A stretch of 64,000 nt of DNA, from positions 1,628,255-1,692,254 of the forward strand of contig CAVTFN010000003.1 in the NCBI GenBank assembly GCA_963734065.1. Direction: 5' to 3'. The position numbers and the translations under genes were made by a program. Below the pieces are notes generated by a model. The model saw only the letters and a list, made by a program, of their open reading frames with translations. It was not told the origin of the DNA and made no database searches. The first letter of the stretch is position 1. The number at the start of each line of letters is the position of its first letter. This DNA comes from DATBLE01 sp963734065. GTDB taxonomy: Bacteria; Actinomycetota; Thermoleophilia; Gaiellales; Gaiellaceae. Shown piece by piece: positions 31,937 to 39,673 of this stretch.

Positions 31937-32506
31937 TCACCCGTGGGCCAGCGGCGAGCGCAGGCGTGCGACCGCGGCCGAGAGGCGCCTGCGGCTCGCC
32001 GAGGCCCGCCCCGCCCGGACGACCACGGCGGCCTCGTCGGGCTCGATCGCCTCGACGTCCTCGACCGGGACGAGCAGCGGCCGCCCGAACCGTCCACGTC
32101 TGACCTCGAGCACGTCCGGCCGATCCGGGCGCGATCCGTACACGACTCCCTCGACCACGCCGAGCCGCTCCTCGCCCGAGTAGACGTCGAAGCCCTGGCA
32201 GCGATGGAGCTCGTAGTCGCGCTCGCCCGGCTCGGGCGACCGGCGGAGCTCGACCATCGGCAGCTCCGAGGCTTTCGATCCCGACGCATCCGTCCGGTCG
32301 AGGCCGCCCAACGCCCGAAGCTCCGCCTCCAGGGCGGCGACCTTCGCCGCCAGCTCCGCCAGCTTGAGCTCGAGCTCGAGCTCGGGCGCCGGCTCCGCGT
32401 GTCCGACCCCGAAGAGCCCCGCGAGCCGCTCCGCGCCCTGCGCGTCCGCGCCCAGCCACGCCCGGCCCTTCGACATCTGCGCGTGCTCGGAGCCCGACCC
32501 AGTCAT
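31937..32506 (-). CDS. Coiled-coil protein with PRC-barrel domain
   Basis: This 189-residue protein begins with a flexible stretch, then a short coiled coil at about residues 42-67 (LELELKLAELAAKVAALEAEL). A PRC-barrel-type domain follows at about 100-165: CQGFDVYSGEERLGVVEGVVYGSRPDRPDVLEV, then LVPVEDVEAIEPDEAAVVV. PRC barrels occur in photosynthetic reaction centres and RimM and bind RNA or protein partners. The C-terminus is basic. It has no membrane segment. It is transcribed towards the peroxiredoxin gene and ends 48 nt from it. The function is unknown. Confidence 0.65.
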   Translation of the reverse strand: MTGSGSEHAQMSKGRAWLGADAQGAERLAGLFGVGHAEPAPELELELKLAELAAKVAALEAELRALGGLDRTDASGSKASELPMVELRRSPEPGERDYELHRCQGFDVYSGEERLGVVEGVVYGSRPDRPDVLEVRRGRFGRPLLVPVEDVEAIEPDEAAVVVRAGRASASRRRLSAAVARLRSPLAHG

Positions 32507-32618
32507 CGTGGGTCACCTGCGCGCCTGCTGCGACTGCCGAACCCGGCGAGGCGGCTCATCTGTGCGCTCCGAACGAAGTATGCGCAATTCGGACGGGTGC
32601 CGAGTCCGAGACCCGTCA

Positions 32619-32646
32619 GGGACTGTCCCCGGAGGGGACTGTTCCC
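32619..32646. repeat. Dispersed palindromic repeat, GGGACTGTCCCC type
   Basis: Two adjoining palindromes with the core GGGACTGTCCC / GGGGACTGTTCCC. A related unit lies at 45289-45317. It is the left part of a composite element whose right part is at 32671-32703. Confidence 0.6.
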
Positions 32647-32670
32647 ACAGAAACGCAGCGAGCCCAGCCT

Positions 32671-32703
32671 TTAGGGTCAGACCCCTTCGGGGTCAGACCC
32701 TAG
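32671..32703. repeat. Dispersed hairpin repeat, AGGGTCAGACCCC-TTCG core (copy 1)
   Basis: Two arms (AGGGTCAGACCCC and GGGTCAGACCCT) form a stem with one A-A mismatch, closed by C-TTCG-G. An identical core lies at 45342-45376. On the minus strand it follows the stop of the DUF4242 gene and could also act as a transcript-end hairpin. Confidence 0.75.
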
Positions 32704-32747
32704 AGAGAGTGAGGCGGGCGTCCGTCGCCGGACGCCCGCTCCTCTGC

Positions 32748-33020
32748 TCAGACGCGGAAGCACGGATCGAGCACGCTGATCCGGGTGATCCGGTCGACGG
32801 GCAGCTCGTTGACCGCGGCCGCCTTCCTGATCGCCTCCGGGCTCGGCCCGTCGTAGACGCAGAACGTGCGGACCCCGTCGTCGCTGACGTACGAGTGGAG
32901 CCAGGTCACGCCCTCGTCCGTGTTGCGCCGGACGACGGTCTCGCACTCCACCGCGCCGGCGGCGTCCGCCCGGATGGGCAGGCCGCCGTCGAAGGTGCGC
33001 TCGACCAGGTATCTGGGCAT
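32748..33020 (-). CDS. DUF4242 small protein (nickel-binding-like)
   Basis: This 90-residue alpha-beta protein of the DUF4242 family is made of one ferredoxin-like unit: MPRYLVERTFDGGLPI as the first strand, NTDEGVTWLHSYVSDDGVRTFCVYDGP in the middle, and PEAIRKAAAVNELPVDRITRI as the last helix-strand. The H-S-Y-V-x-x-D and F-C-V-Y-x-G-P blocks are the family signature. DUF4242 proteins have been annotated as nickel-binding, but a physiological role is not established. The gene follows the secreted protein gene by 14 nt, so they are probably co-transcribed. Confidence 0.82.
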   Translation of the reverse strand: MPRYLVERTFDGGLPIRADAAGAVECETVVRRNTDEGVTWLHSYVSDDGVRTFCVYDGPSPEAIRKAAAVNELPVDRITRISVLDPCFRV

Positions 33021-33034
33021 CGGACGCCCGCGCC

Positions 33035-33622
33035 TCAGCCGTTGAAGGGCGTCACCAGCGGGTTCGTGCCGGAGTAGATTCCGGCCGGGTTCTGGTACCA
33101 GAGCCAGACGTGGAACGTGATCAGGTTCGGGTGCCAGAAGCTGAACTTCGCGCCGCTCTGCGGGCTCGTCCTGGCGCAGTCATCCTGGGACATGGCCGGG
33201 ACGAACGTGCCGTCGACGTAGTGGCAGGCGGCCCCGAAGGCACCGTACTTCGCCCCGGGCAGCGGCGGCTTCGCCGGCTTCGAGGTGAACACCCACTCCA
33301 GCGCGCCGAGCAGGTACTGGTTGCCCCGCTTCTGGTAGACGAGGATCGGCGGCTTCGTCACGTCAAAGCCGGTGATCTTCGCGTTCATGTAGTGGATGCC
33401 CATGTCCGGGATCATCGGAGTGATCGGCCTGTAGCCGTCCGCCTTCGCCCGGTTCAGGTTGGTCGCGTACTTCGCGGTCGCCACCCGCATGGCGGCCAGC
33501 GACTGGGCGACCGGCGTCGCCGACGTGCCGCGCTGGGCATGCCGTCCGGTCCCGCCCGAGGCCAGGGCCGCCGTCGCGCCCACCGCGAGCACGAGGACGG
33601 TCAGAGGAATGAACTTGCGCAC
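33035..33622 (-). CDS. Conserved secreted protein of unknown function
   Basis: This 195-residue exported protein has a signal peptide at about residues 1-22 (RKFIPLTVLVLAVGATAALA). The mature chain has MIPDMGIHYMNAKI near 70, PPILVYQKRGNQYLLGALEWVF near 90, GAACHYVDGTFV, and a C-terminal block HPNLITFHVWLWYQNPAGIYSGTNPLV. The many His and Met residues in the mature part could bind metal. The GTG at 33622 has AGGAGG eight bases upstream, which is better than GTG 33631, where the spacing would be zero. I recognise this as a recurring actinobacterial secreted family but not a named one. Confidence 0.65.
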   Translation of the reverse strand: MRKFIPLTVLVLAVGATAALASGGTGRHAQRGTSATPVAQSLAAMRVATAKYATNLNRAKADGYRPITPMIPDMGIHYMNAKITGFDVTKPPILVYQKRGNQYLLGALEWVFTSKPAKPPLPGAKYGAFGAACHYVDGTFVPAMSQDDCARTSPQSGAKFSFWHPNLITFHVWLWYQNPAGIYSGTNPLVTPFNG

Positions 33623-33751
33623 GACGTGCACCTCCTGGGTCGTTTTCTGTCGCGATCGACGCTACGGACGGCCCGGTGCACGGGCATCGGTGCGGCTGCC
33701 TACCTTGCGGTCGGGAGCTACCTATCTTGCGAGAGGAGGGCGAGCGCCCGA

Positions 33752-33757
33752 TATCGT
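33752..33757 (+). promoter_or_regulatory. Leaderless -10 element of M24 peptidase gene (TATCGT)
   Basis: TATCGT is followed by 7 nt and the GTG at 33765. It decides the start in a frame that is open 300 nt further upstream. Confidence 0.55.
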
Positions 33758-33764
33758 CTCGCGC

Positions 33765-34955
33765 GTGCAAACGACAGGCATCCCGGCCGCCGAGCTCGCC
33801 GACCGCCGCGGGCGGCTGCTCGAGCACGCCCGCGCCGACGGGCTGAGCGGCGTCGTCCTCTTCGACCAGGCGTACATCCAGTACACGACCGGCTTCAGCT
33901 TCCTCTCGAACGAGCGCCCGATCGCCTTCGCGCAGAACGCAGCCGGGGACATGGCCGTCCTCGTCCCCGAGTTCGAGGTCGAGCGCACACGTGAGGAGTC
34001 GAGCTTCGAGCGGATCGAGTCGTACCCCGAGTACCCGGGCACCGAGCATCCGATGACGATCTGGGCGCGGGTGCTGGCCGATCTGGGGATCCGCGACCGG
34101 ATCGGCGCCGACTCGGACGGCTACCCCGGGATCCTCGGCTACCAGGGCCCCCCGCTCTCCGAGGTGACCGGCGCGACCGTCACCCCGCTGTCGGACGTGA
34201 TCGAGAGCGCGATGGCTCGGAAGAGCCCGGCCGAGGTCGAGCTGATCCGGCAGAGCGCACACTGGTGCGAGCACGCGCACCGGCTGCTCCAGCAGTACTC
34301 GGTGCCGGGGACGACCGAGGCCGAGGCCAGCCTCCGCGCGGGCTACGAGGCGACGCTGGCGATGCTGCAGGCGCTCGGCCCCGACTACGCCGGTCAGCTC
34401 GGCTCGCAGGACGGCGCCACCGCCGGCTATCGCGGCCAGATCGGCCGTCGCAGCGCCTGGGCGCACGCGGTCGCGCACAACATCGCCTTCGAGCCCGGAG
34501 ACATGCTCGTCACCGAGACCGCGGCACCGGTCTGGGGCTACAACGCCGAGCTCGAGCGGGGCATGGTGATCGGCACGCCCACGGACGAGCAGCGCCGCCT
34601 CTTCGACCACGTCGTCGCCGCCCAGCAGGCCGCCTTCGACGCGATCCGTCCCGGCGCGACCTGCGCCGACGTCGACCAGGCCGTGCTCGACTACTTCGCA
34701 GAGCACGACATCCTCCCGCTCTGGCGCCAGCACACGGGCCACGCGATCGGCCTGCGCAACCACGAGGCCCCGTTCCTCGACGTCGGCGACCGCACCCCGC
34801 TGCAGCCGGGCATGGTGTTCACGATCGAGCCGGGCGTCTACCAGGAGGGGCTCGGCGGCTTCCGGCACTCGGACACCGTCGTCGTCACCGACGAGGGGCT
34901 CGAGATCCTCACCGACTATCCGCGCGATCTCGAGAGCCTGACCATCCCGGTCTGA
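33765..34955 (+). CDS. M24-family peptidase-like protein (Xaa-Pro dipeptidase/creatinase fold)
   Basis: This 396-residue protein has the two-domain pita-bread layout, with a creatinase N-terminal domain to about residue 140 and a catalytic domain after ESAMARKSPAEVELIRQS. The metal site is altered. The first two aspartates of D-x-G and S-D-x-T-R appear as Glu in TETAAPVWGYNAELERG. His is kept in GHAIGLRNHEAP and Glu in FTIEPGVY. The last ligand Glu of R-x-E-D is replaced in GGFRHSDTVVV. It may bind metal weakly or act without metal like creatinase. The substrate is unknown. The start follows TATCGT by 7 nt. Confidence 0.82.
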   Translation: MQTTGIPAAELADRRGRLLEHARADGLSGVVLFDQAYIQYTTGFSFLSNERPIAFAQNAAGDMAVLVPEFEVERTREESSFERIESYPEYPGTEHPMTIWARVLADLGIRDRIGADSDGYPGILGYQGPPLSEVTGATVTPLSDVIESAMARKSPAEVELIRQSAHWCEHAHRLLQQYSVPGTTEAEASLRAGYEATLAMLQALGPDYAGQLGSQDGATAGYRGQIGRRSAWAHAVAHNIAFEPGDMLVTETAAPVWGYNAELERGMVIGTPTDEQRRLFDHVVAAQQAAFDAIRPGATCADVDQAVLDYFAEHDILPLWRQHTGHAIGLRNHEAPFLDVGDRTPLQPGMVFTIEPGVYQEGLGGFRHSDTVVVTDEGLEILTDYPRDLESLTIPV

Positions 34956-35032
34956 CCGCTGCCGGCGCGCGGAATGCGCCGCCGCCCGTATTCGTTCAAA
35001 CAGGTAAAGCCAGAAAAAGGAGTTGATTCACC

Positions 35033-35947
35033 CTGAACGCAGAATTCACGCCGATCGTCGAGGAAGAGCCCGAGGAGGAGCGCCTCGACACGTCGTACGA
35101 GGCGGCAGCGAGCGGCGACTCGCTGACCCTGTTCATGAACCAGCTCGGGCGTTACCCGCTGCTCACGGCCGCGGACGAGGTCGAGCTGGCGAAGAAGATC
35201 GAGCGCGGCGACCACGCGGCGAAGGAGCGCATGATCAACTCGAACCTGCGCCTCGTCGTCCACGTCGCCCGCCGGTACATGGGCCAGGGCGTCCCCCTCG
35301 GCGACCTGATCCAGGAGGGCGTCATCGGGCTGAACCGTGCCGTCGAGAAGTTCGACTGGCGCAAGGGGTTCAAGTTCTCGACGTACGCCACCTGGTGGAT
35401 CCGCCAGTCCTGCCAGCGCGCGGTCGCGAACCAGTCGAAGACGATCCGCATCCCCGTCCACGTCGACGAGCGCCGGCGCAAGCTCGCCCGCGCGCGCCAG
35501 CGCTTCGAGGCCGCGGAAGGCCGTGAGCCGACGGTCGAGGAGCTCGCCCGCGCCGCTGAGCTCGAGGTGCAGCACGCCAGGGAGGCGCTGGAGGCGGTCG
35601 AGGCGACCGTCTCGCTCAACCGGCCCGTCGGCGGCGACGGTGACGGCGAGCTCGGCGATCTGTTCGCCGACCCCGACGTCGTCGACGGTGTCGAGCAGGC
35701 GGAGCGCATCCTGCGCGACGCCGGCGTCCGTCGCGCCGTCGCCGCCCTGCCGGAGCGCGAGCGCCGCGTCGTCGAGCTGCGGTTCGGCTTCGACGGCGAG
35801 AGCCTCACGCTGGAGGCGATCGGGCGGGAGCTCGGCCTGACGCGCGAGCGCGTCCGCCAGCTGGAGAAGAGTGCCTTCGCGAAGCTCGCCGGTCATCTCG
35901 AGGGCGTGGTCGCCGCGACCGGCGACGACCTCGCCGACGCCGCTTAA
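35033..35947 (+). CDS. RNA polymerase sigma-70 family factor (RpoD/SigA-like), apparent CTG start
   Basis: This sigma factor has regions 1.2 to 4.2: region 1.2 at DSLTLFMNQLGRYPLL, region 2 with NLRLVVHVARRYMGQGVPLGDLIQEG and FKFSTYATWWIRQ, region 3 at IPVHVDERRRKL, and region 4 with LPERERRVVELRFG and LTRERVRQLEKSAFAKL. It is about 304 residues, so it is group 2-like and lacks a long region 1.1. ATG 35135 would cut region 1.2. The frame upstream has no ATG, GTG or TTG before an in-frame TGA at 35024. GGAG at 35019-35022 is 10 nt from CTG 35033, which I take as the start. Confidence 0.88.
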   Translation: MNAEFTPIVEEEPEEERLDTSYEAAASGDSLTLFMNQLGRYPLLTAADEVELAKKIERGDHAAKERMINSNLRLVVHVARRYMGQGVPLGDLIQEGVIGLNRAVEKFDWRKGFKFSTYATWWIRQSCQRAVANQSKTIRIPVHVDERRRKLARARQRFEAAEGREPTVEELARAAELEVQHAREALEAVEATVSLNRPVGGDGDGELGDLFADPDVVDGVEQAERILRDAGVRRAVAALPERERRVVELRFGFDGESLTLEAIGRELGLTRERVRQLEKSAFAKLAGHLEGVVAATGDDLADAA

Positions 35948-37905
35948 GCGACCGCAGGAGCCGGCGTCGGCGGCGCCTTCGAGAAGATCCGGCCGAAGCG
36001 CTGGATCAGGGCGAGCACGGCGGGATGCTCGTCCGGCTTCCAGCCCTCGAGGAGCCGCCGGATCTCGGCGCAGCGAATCTCGGCGATCCGCGCCGCCGCC
36101 GCCTGCCCGGCCGGGGTGAGCTCCGGCCGGTCGGGCTCTGCCAGCGAGCCGCGACGGAGACCGTCGAGCTGGGGGCCGAGGTCGTCGGCGAGTTGCGCAG
36201 CATCCGCCTCGGGCGCGGCGAGGCGGAGCAGGAGCCAGGTCTCGCGGGCGTCGAGGTCGAGCCCCGCCTCCGCCGCGAGGCGCTCGTACACGAGGTGGCG
36301 GTTCTCCTTGCGGGCCAGTGAGCTGAGCCGCGCCTCCAGCTCGGCCATGGACGTCGGGTCGCGCGGCGCGGCGAAGCTGTCGCCGAGCCCCTGGTCGGCC
36401 ACGGTCCGCCGGAGGGGGCGCTCCTCGAGCAGCCACGTGACCAGGAAGCCGAGCGCCGCGATCACGCCCGCGATCAGGAAGACCGGCTTCAGGGACGACG
36501 CGTAGGCGGCGACGTACGGGTCGCGGATCGCCGGCGGCAGCCGGTCGATCTGCTGGGGGCCGAGGTGGGCGGGAAGCGTGCCCGCCGCCCCCGGAGGAAG
36601 CTTCGCGGCCAGGTGCGACGAGAGCTGGTTCGCGAAGATCGCCCCGAAGATGGGGACGCCGATCGCCCCACCCATCGACCGGAACAGCGTCGCGGTGGCC
36701 GTCGCCACCCCGAGGTCGTCGTAGTCGACGGCGTTCTGGACGGCGAGCACGAGCACCTGCATGACGAAGCCGAGCCCGAGGCCGACGACGAGCATGTAAA
36801 CGTCGGCGACGACGAGGCTCGTGTCGACCGCGAGCCGCGAGAGCAGCAGCATCCCGACCACCATCAGCGCCGTGCCGACGATCGGGAACACCTTGTACCG
36901 GCCGTAGCGCGTGATCAGCTGGCCGCTGCCGATCGAGCTGATCAGGACGCCGGCCATCAACGGCAGCATCTGGAGGCCGGACTCCGTCGGGCCCGACCCC
37001 TTCACCACCTGGAGGTACAGCGGCAGGTAGGTCACCGAGCCGAACAGCGCCATGCCGACGATGAACCCGACGGCGCTGGCGACTGCGAACACGCGGTTGC
37101 GGAAGAGCCCGAGGGGGACGAGCGGCTCCGCCGCGAAGTGCTCGACGAGCACGAAGCCGACCGAGAGCACGACCGAGAGCACGAGCAGGATCAGCATCTC
37201 CGTCGACCACCAGGGGAAGGTCGTCCCACCCAGGCTCGTGTACAGGACGAGCGCGGTCAGGCCGCCGGCGAGCAGGGCCATGCCGGCGTAGTCGATCGCG
37301 CGGCGAACGCGCTGGGAGGGGACGTGCAGCACCACCTGGAGCACGACGAAGGCGGCGATCCCGATGGGCAGGTTGACGTAGAAGATCCAGCGCCAGGAGA
37401 GGTGGTCGACGAAGAGCCCGCCCAGCAGCGGCCCGACGACCGTGGAGACGCCGAACACTGCGCCCATCAGCCCGGCGTAGCGTCCGCGCTCGCGCGGGGA
37501 GACGACGTCGCCGATCACGGCCTGCGTGCTCACGAGCAGCGCGCCGCCGCCGAGCCCCTGGATCGCCCGGAACGCGATCAGCTCGGGCATGTTCCGGCTG
37601 AGCCCGCACAGCACGGATCCGACCAGGAACACCACCAGCGCGGCCTGGAGCACGAGCTTCCGTCCGTAGACGTCGCCGAGCTTCCCGGCGACCGGCGTCG
37701 TGATGGTCGAGGCCAGCAGGTACGCGGTCACCACCCACGACAGCTGCTCGATCCCGCCCAGGCTGCCGACGATCGTCGGCAGCGCGGTCGAGACGATCGT
37801 CGAGTCGAGCGACGCGAGCAGCATGACCAGCATCAGCGCCGCGAAGACGGGGCCCACCCGGACGGCGGGTGCTTCCTCGCGCTGCGCGACGGCGGTGGCT
37901 GCCAC
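35944..37905 (-). CDS. DHA2-family drug exporter (EmrB/QacA) fused to a C-terminal winged-helix domain
   Basis: This 653-residue protein begins with a 14-helix MFS exporter: LASLDSTIVSTALPTIV (motif D1), GKLGDVYGRKLVLQAAL (motif A), RAIQGLGGGALLVSTQAV (motif B) and VVGPLLGGLFVDHLSWRWIFYVNLPIG (motif C). The last 150 residues are soluble. MAELEARLSSLARKENRH is followed by helices, then LTPAGQAAAARIAEIRCAEIRRLLEGWKPDEH, an ending typical of MarR-like winged-helix proteins. The fusion suggests substrate sensing or self-regulation. GTG 37905 starts 15 nt after the upstream binding-protein gene, so the two are co-transcribed. The stop overlaps the end of the convergent sigma-factor gene by 4 nt. 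Confidence 0.9.
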   Translation of the reverse strand: MAATAVAQREEAPAVRVGPVFAALMLVMLLASLDSTIVSTALPTIVGSLGGIEQLSWVVTAYLLASTITTPVAGKLGDVYGRKLVLQAALVVFLVGSVLCGLSRNMPELIAFRAIQGLGGGALLVSTQAVIGDVVSPRERGRYAGLMGAVFGVSTVVGPLLGGLFVDHLSWRWIFYVNLPIGIAAFVVLQVVLHVPSQRVRRAIDYAGMALLAGGLTALVLYTSLGGTTFPWWSTEMLILLVLSVVLSVGFVLVEHFAAEPLVPLGLFRNRVFAVASAVGFIVGMALFGSVTYLPLYLQVVKGSGPTESGLQMLPLMAGVLISSIGSGQLITRYGRYKVFPIVGTALMVVGMLLLSRLAVDTSLVVADVYMLVVGLGLGFVMQVLVLAVQNAVDYDDLGVATATATLFRSMGGAIGVPIFGAIFANQLSSHLAAKLPPGAAGTLPAHLGPQQIDRLPPAIRDPYVAAYASSLKPVFLIAGVIAALGFLVTWLLEERPLRRTVADQGLGDSFAAPRDPTSMAELEARLSSLARKENRHLVYERLAAEAGLDLDARETWLLLRLAAPEADAAQLADDLGPQLDGLRRGSLAEPDRPELTPAGQAAAARIAEIRCAEIRRLLEGWKPDEHPAVLALIQRFGRIFSKAPPTPAPAVA

Positions 37906-37919
37906 CGGCTCGGAGGGTA

Positions 37920-38828
37920 CTAGCGGGCGAGCGGGGGCGTGAAGACGCGCCAGCGGCCGGTGGACCAGCGCTGCAGCGCCACCTGGTGGACGCCGCCGCG
38001 GACGACGGTGCCGGGCACCAGGAACGGGTTGTCCGCCTCGACCGACCGCCGCAGCACGGTCAGGACGGTCGCCCGGCTCGGGGCCGAGCCCGCTCTGCGG
38101 AAGGCGTCGACGAGCGAGTAGGCGGCCGCGAGGCCGAGCGCTTGCCCGACGTTCGCCGGCCGCAACCGCCGCGGGCTCGGGTCGTGTGCCCAGGCCGGGT
38201 CGCCCGGCATCCGGACGAAGACGGTCGAGACTCCGCCGGGGAAGGGCTCCGCCGCGGCGGCGTTCGCGTAGACGAACCAGTCGCGCTGGGGCAGTGCCAG
38301 AGGCCGCGAGGAGAGGACGACGAGCGTGTCCGCGCCGGAGGCGCGCACGACCGCGGGGTCCGTGGAGGCGACTGCGACGCGGGCAAGCCGGCGGAACCAT
38401 CCGAGCAGCTCGCGCCCGTCTGCGTCGTCCGAGTAGAGCACGGCGATCGCCGCTCCGGGCCGCGTCTTTGCGATCTGGCGCGCGAGCACCGACGCCTCCA
38501 GCCGGTAGCCGGGGACGTAGCCGACCGCCCAGGCCCGGCCGCGCGCCGCGGCCGAGCCGCTCAGGACGAGCTGGGGCACGGCCTCCGGCGCTCCCGCCTC
38601 GGTGAGCACGGCCAGCGGCTGCTCGCCGGGGGCGGTCGCCCGGAACACGATCCGGCGTCCACCCACGCCACCGCGCGAGTCGATCCATGCGAAGTAGCGG
38701 CCGGCGCCGTTCCGAACCGCAGCCGGGAGCCCGTTGTCCGCGACCAGCAGGGGAGGCTGGGCGGCCGCGGTAGAGCCGGCCGGGAGGGCGAGCGCCGCCA
38801 GCACGAGCGCAATTGCGACGGGCCGCAT
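37920..38828 (-). CDS. Branched-chain amino-acid-type periplasmic binding protein (short)
   Basis: This 302-residue exported protein has a signal peptide (about residues 1-23, ending STAAA) and a type I periplasmic-binding fold (Peripla_BP_6). The conserved opening is AAVRNGAGRYFAWIDSRGGVGGRRIVF, followed by alternating strands and helices and AAAYSLVDAFRRAGSAPSRATVLTVL near the C-terminus. At 302 residues it is roughly 80 shorter than LivK-type receptors, so the ligand pocket may be reduced. It is not next to a permease, but a LivG ATPase lies 0.85 kb away. It precedes the drug exporter in the same transcript. A TAGGCT hexamer lies 9 nt before the ATG. Confidence 0.8.
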   Translation of the reverse strand: MRPVAIALVLAALALPAGSTAAAQPPLLVADNGLPAAVRNGAGRYFAWIDSRGGVGGRRIVFRATAPGEQPLAVLTEAGAPEAVPQLVLSGSAAARGRAWAVGYVPGYRLEASVLARQIAKTRPGAAIAVLYSDDADGRELLGWFRRLARVAVASTDPAVVRASGADTLVVLSSRPLALPQRDWFVYANAAAAEPFPGGVSTVFVRMPGDPAWAHDPSPRRLRPANVGQALGLAAAYSLVDAFRRAGSAPSRATVLTVLRRSVEADNPFLVPGTVVRGGVHQVALQRWSTGRWRVFTPPLAR

Positions 38829-38872
38829 CGGCCGGGAAGCCTAGCCGGGCGGCCGTCGTTGAAGATGGCATC

Positions 38873-39673
38873 GTGTCCGTCGCCGAGCTGCGCACCCGTT
38901 TCCGGGAGCTCCACGCCGGAGACCAGCTCTTCCTGATGCCGAACCCGTGGGACGTCGGCTCGGCCCGGATCCTGGAGGCGCTCGGCTTCCCCGCCCTCGC
39001 GACGACGAGCGCGGGATTCGCATGGTCGCTCGGCAAGCTCGACCAGCTGGTCACGCGCGGCGAGCTCGTCGCCCACGTCGAGGCGGTTGCCGCCGCGGTG
39101 AACGTCCCGCTCAACGTCGACAGCGAGCGTCTCTATCCCGACGAGCCGGGCGGCGTCGCAGAGACAGTCCGGTTGCTTGCCGAGGCAGGCGCGTCCGGGT
39201 GCTCGATCGAGGACTACGACCCGGCGACGGGCGGGATCGACGACATCGAGCTCGCGTCCGCGCGAATCGCGGAGGCTGCGGGCGCGGCCCACGAGGCCGG
39301 CATGGTGCTGACCGGCCGCTGCGAGCACCACATTCGCGGGGTGGACGACCTCGACGGGACGATCGAGCGCCTGGTCGCGTACCGCGACGCCGGCGCGGAC
39401 TGCCTCTATGCCCCCGGGCTGACCGAGCTCGACGACATCCGCCGGGTCGTCGACGAGGTCGGCGCGCCGGTGAACGTTCTGGCGCTGGTTCCCGCCCCGC
39501 CGACCGGCGAGCTCGAGGCGGTCGGGGTGCGGCGGATCTCGACGGGCAGCCTGCTCGCCGGCGCTGCCTATGGTGCGCTGGTCACGGGCGCACGCGAGCT
39601 GCTCGACGAGGGCACGTCGGCGTATGCGGCCGGCCATGTGCCGCGCGACCTGCTCGGCCGGGCCTTCGAGTAG
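38873..39673 (+). CDS. Isocitrate lyase/PEP mutase superfamily (PrpB-like) enzyme
   Basis: This 266-residue (beta/alpha)8 enzyme of the ICL/PEP mutase superfamily breaks or forms C-C or P-C bonds next to a carboxylate. The opening is FLMPNPWDVGSARILEALGF, followed by ATTSAGFAWSLG, then PLNVDSERLYPD (metal Asp) and GASGCSIEDYDP (the ED pair near residue 110). TGRCEHHIRG near 145 replaces the K-K-C-G-H motif of true isocitrate lyases, so it belongs to the 2,3-dimethylmalate lyase or carboxyphosphonoenolpyruvate-type branch. GTG 38873 follows GAAGAT by 6 nt. Its TAG stop abuts the TAG stop of the convergent livG gene. Confidence 0.82.
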   Translation: MSVAELRTRFRELHAGDQLFLMPNPWDVGSARILEALGFPALATTSAGFAWSLGKLDQLVTRGELVAHVEAVAAAVNVPLNVDSERLYPDEPGGVAETVRLLAEAGASGCSIEDYDPATGGIDDIELASARIAEAAGAAHEAGMVLTGRCEHHIRGVDDLDGTIERLVAYRDAGADCLYAPGLTELDDIRRVVDEVGAPVNVLALVPAPPTGELEAVGVRRISTGSLLAGAAYGALVTGARELLDEGTSAYAAGHVPRDLLGRAFE

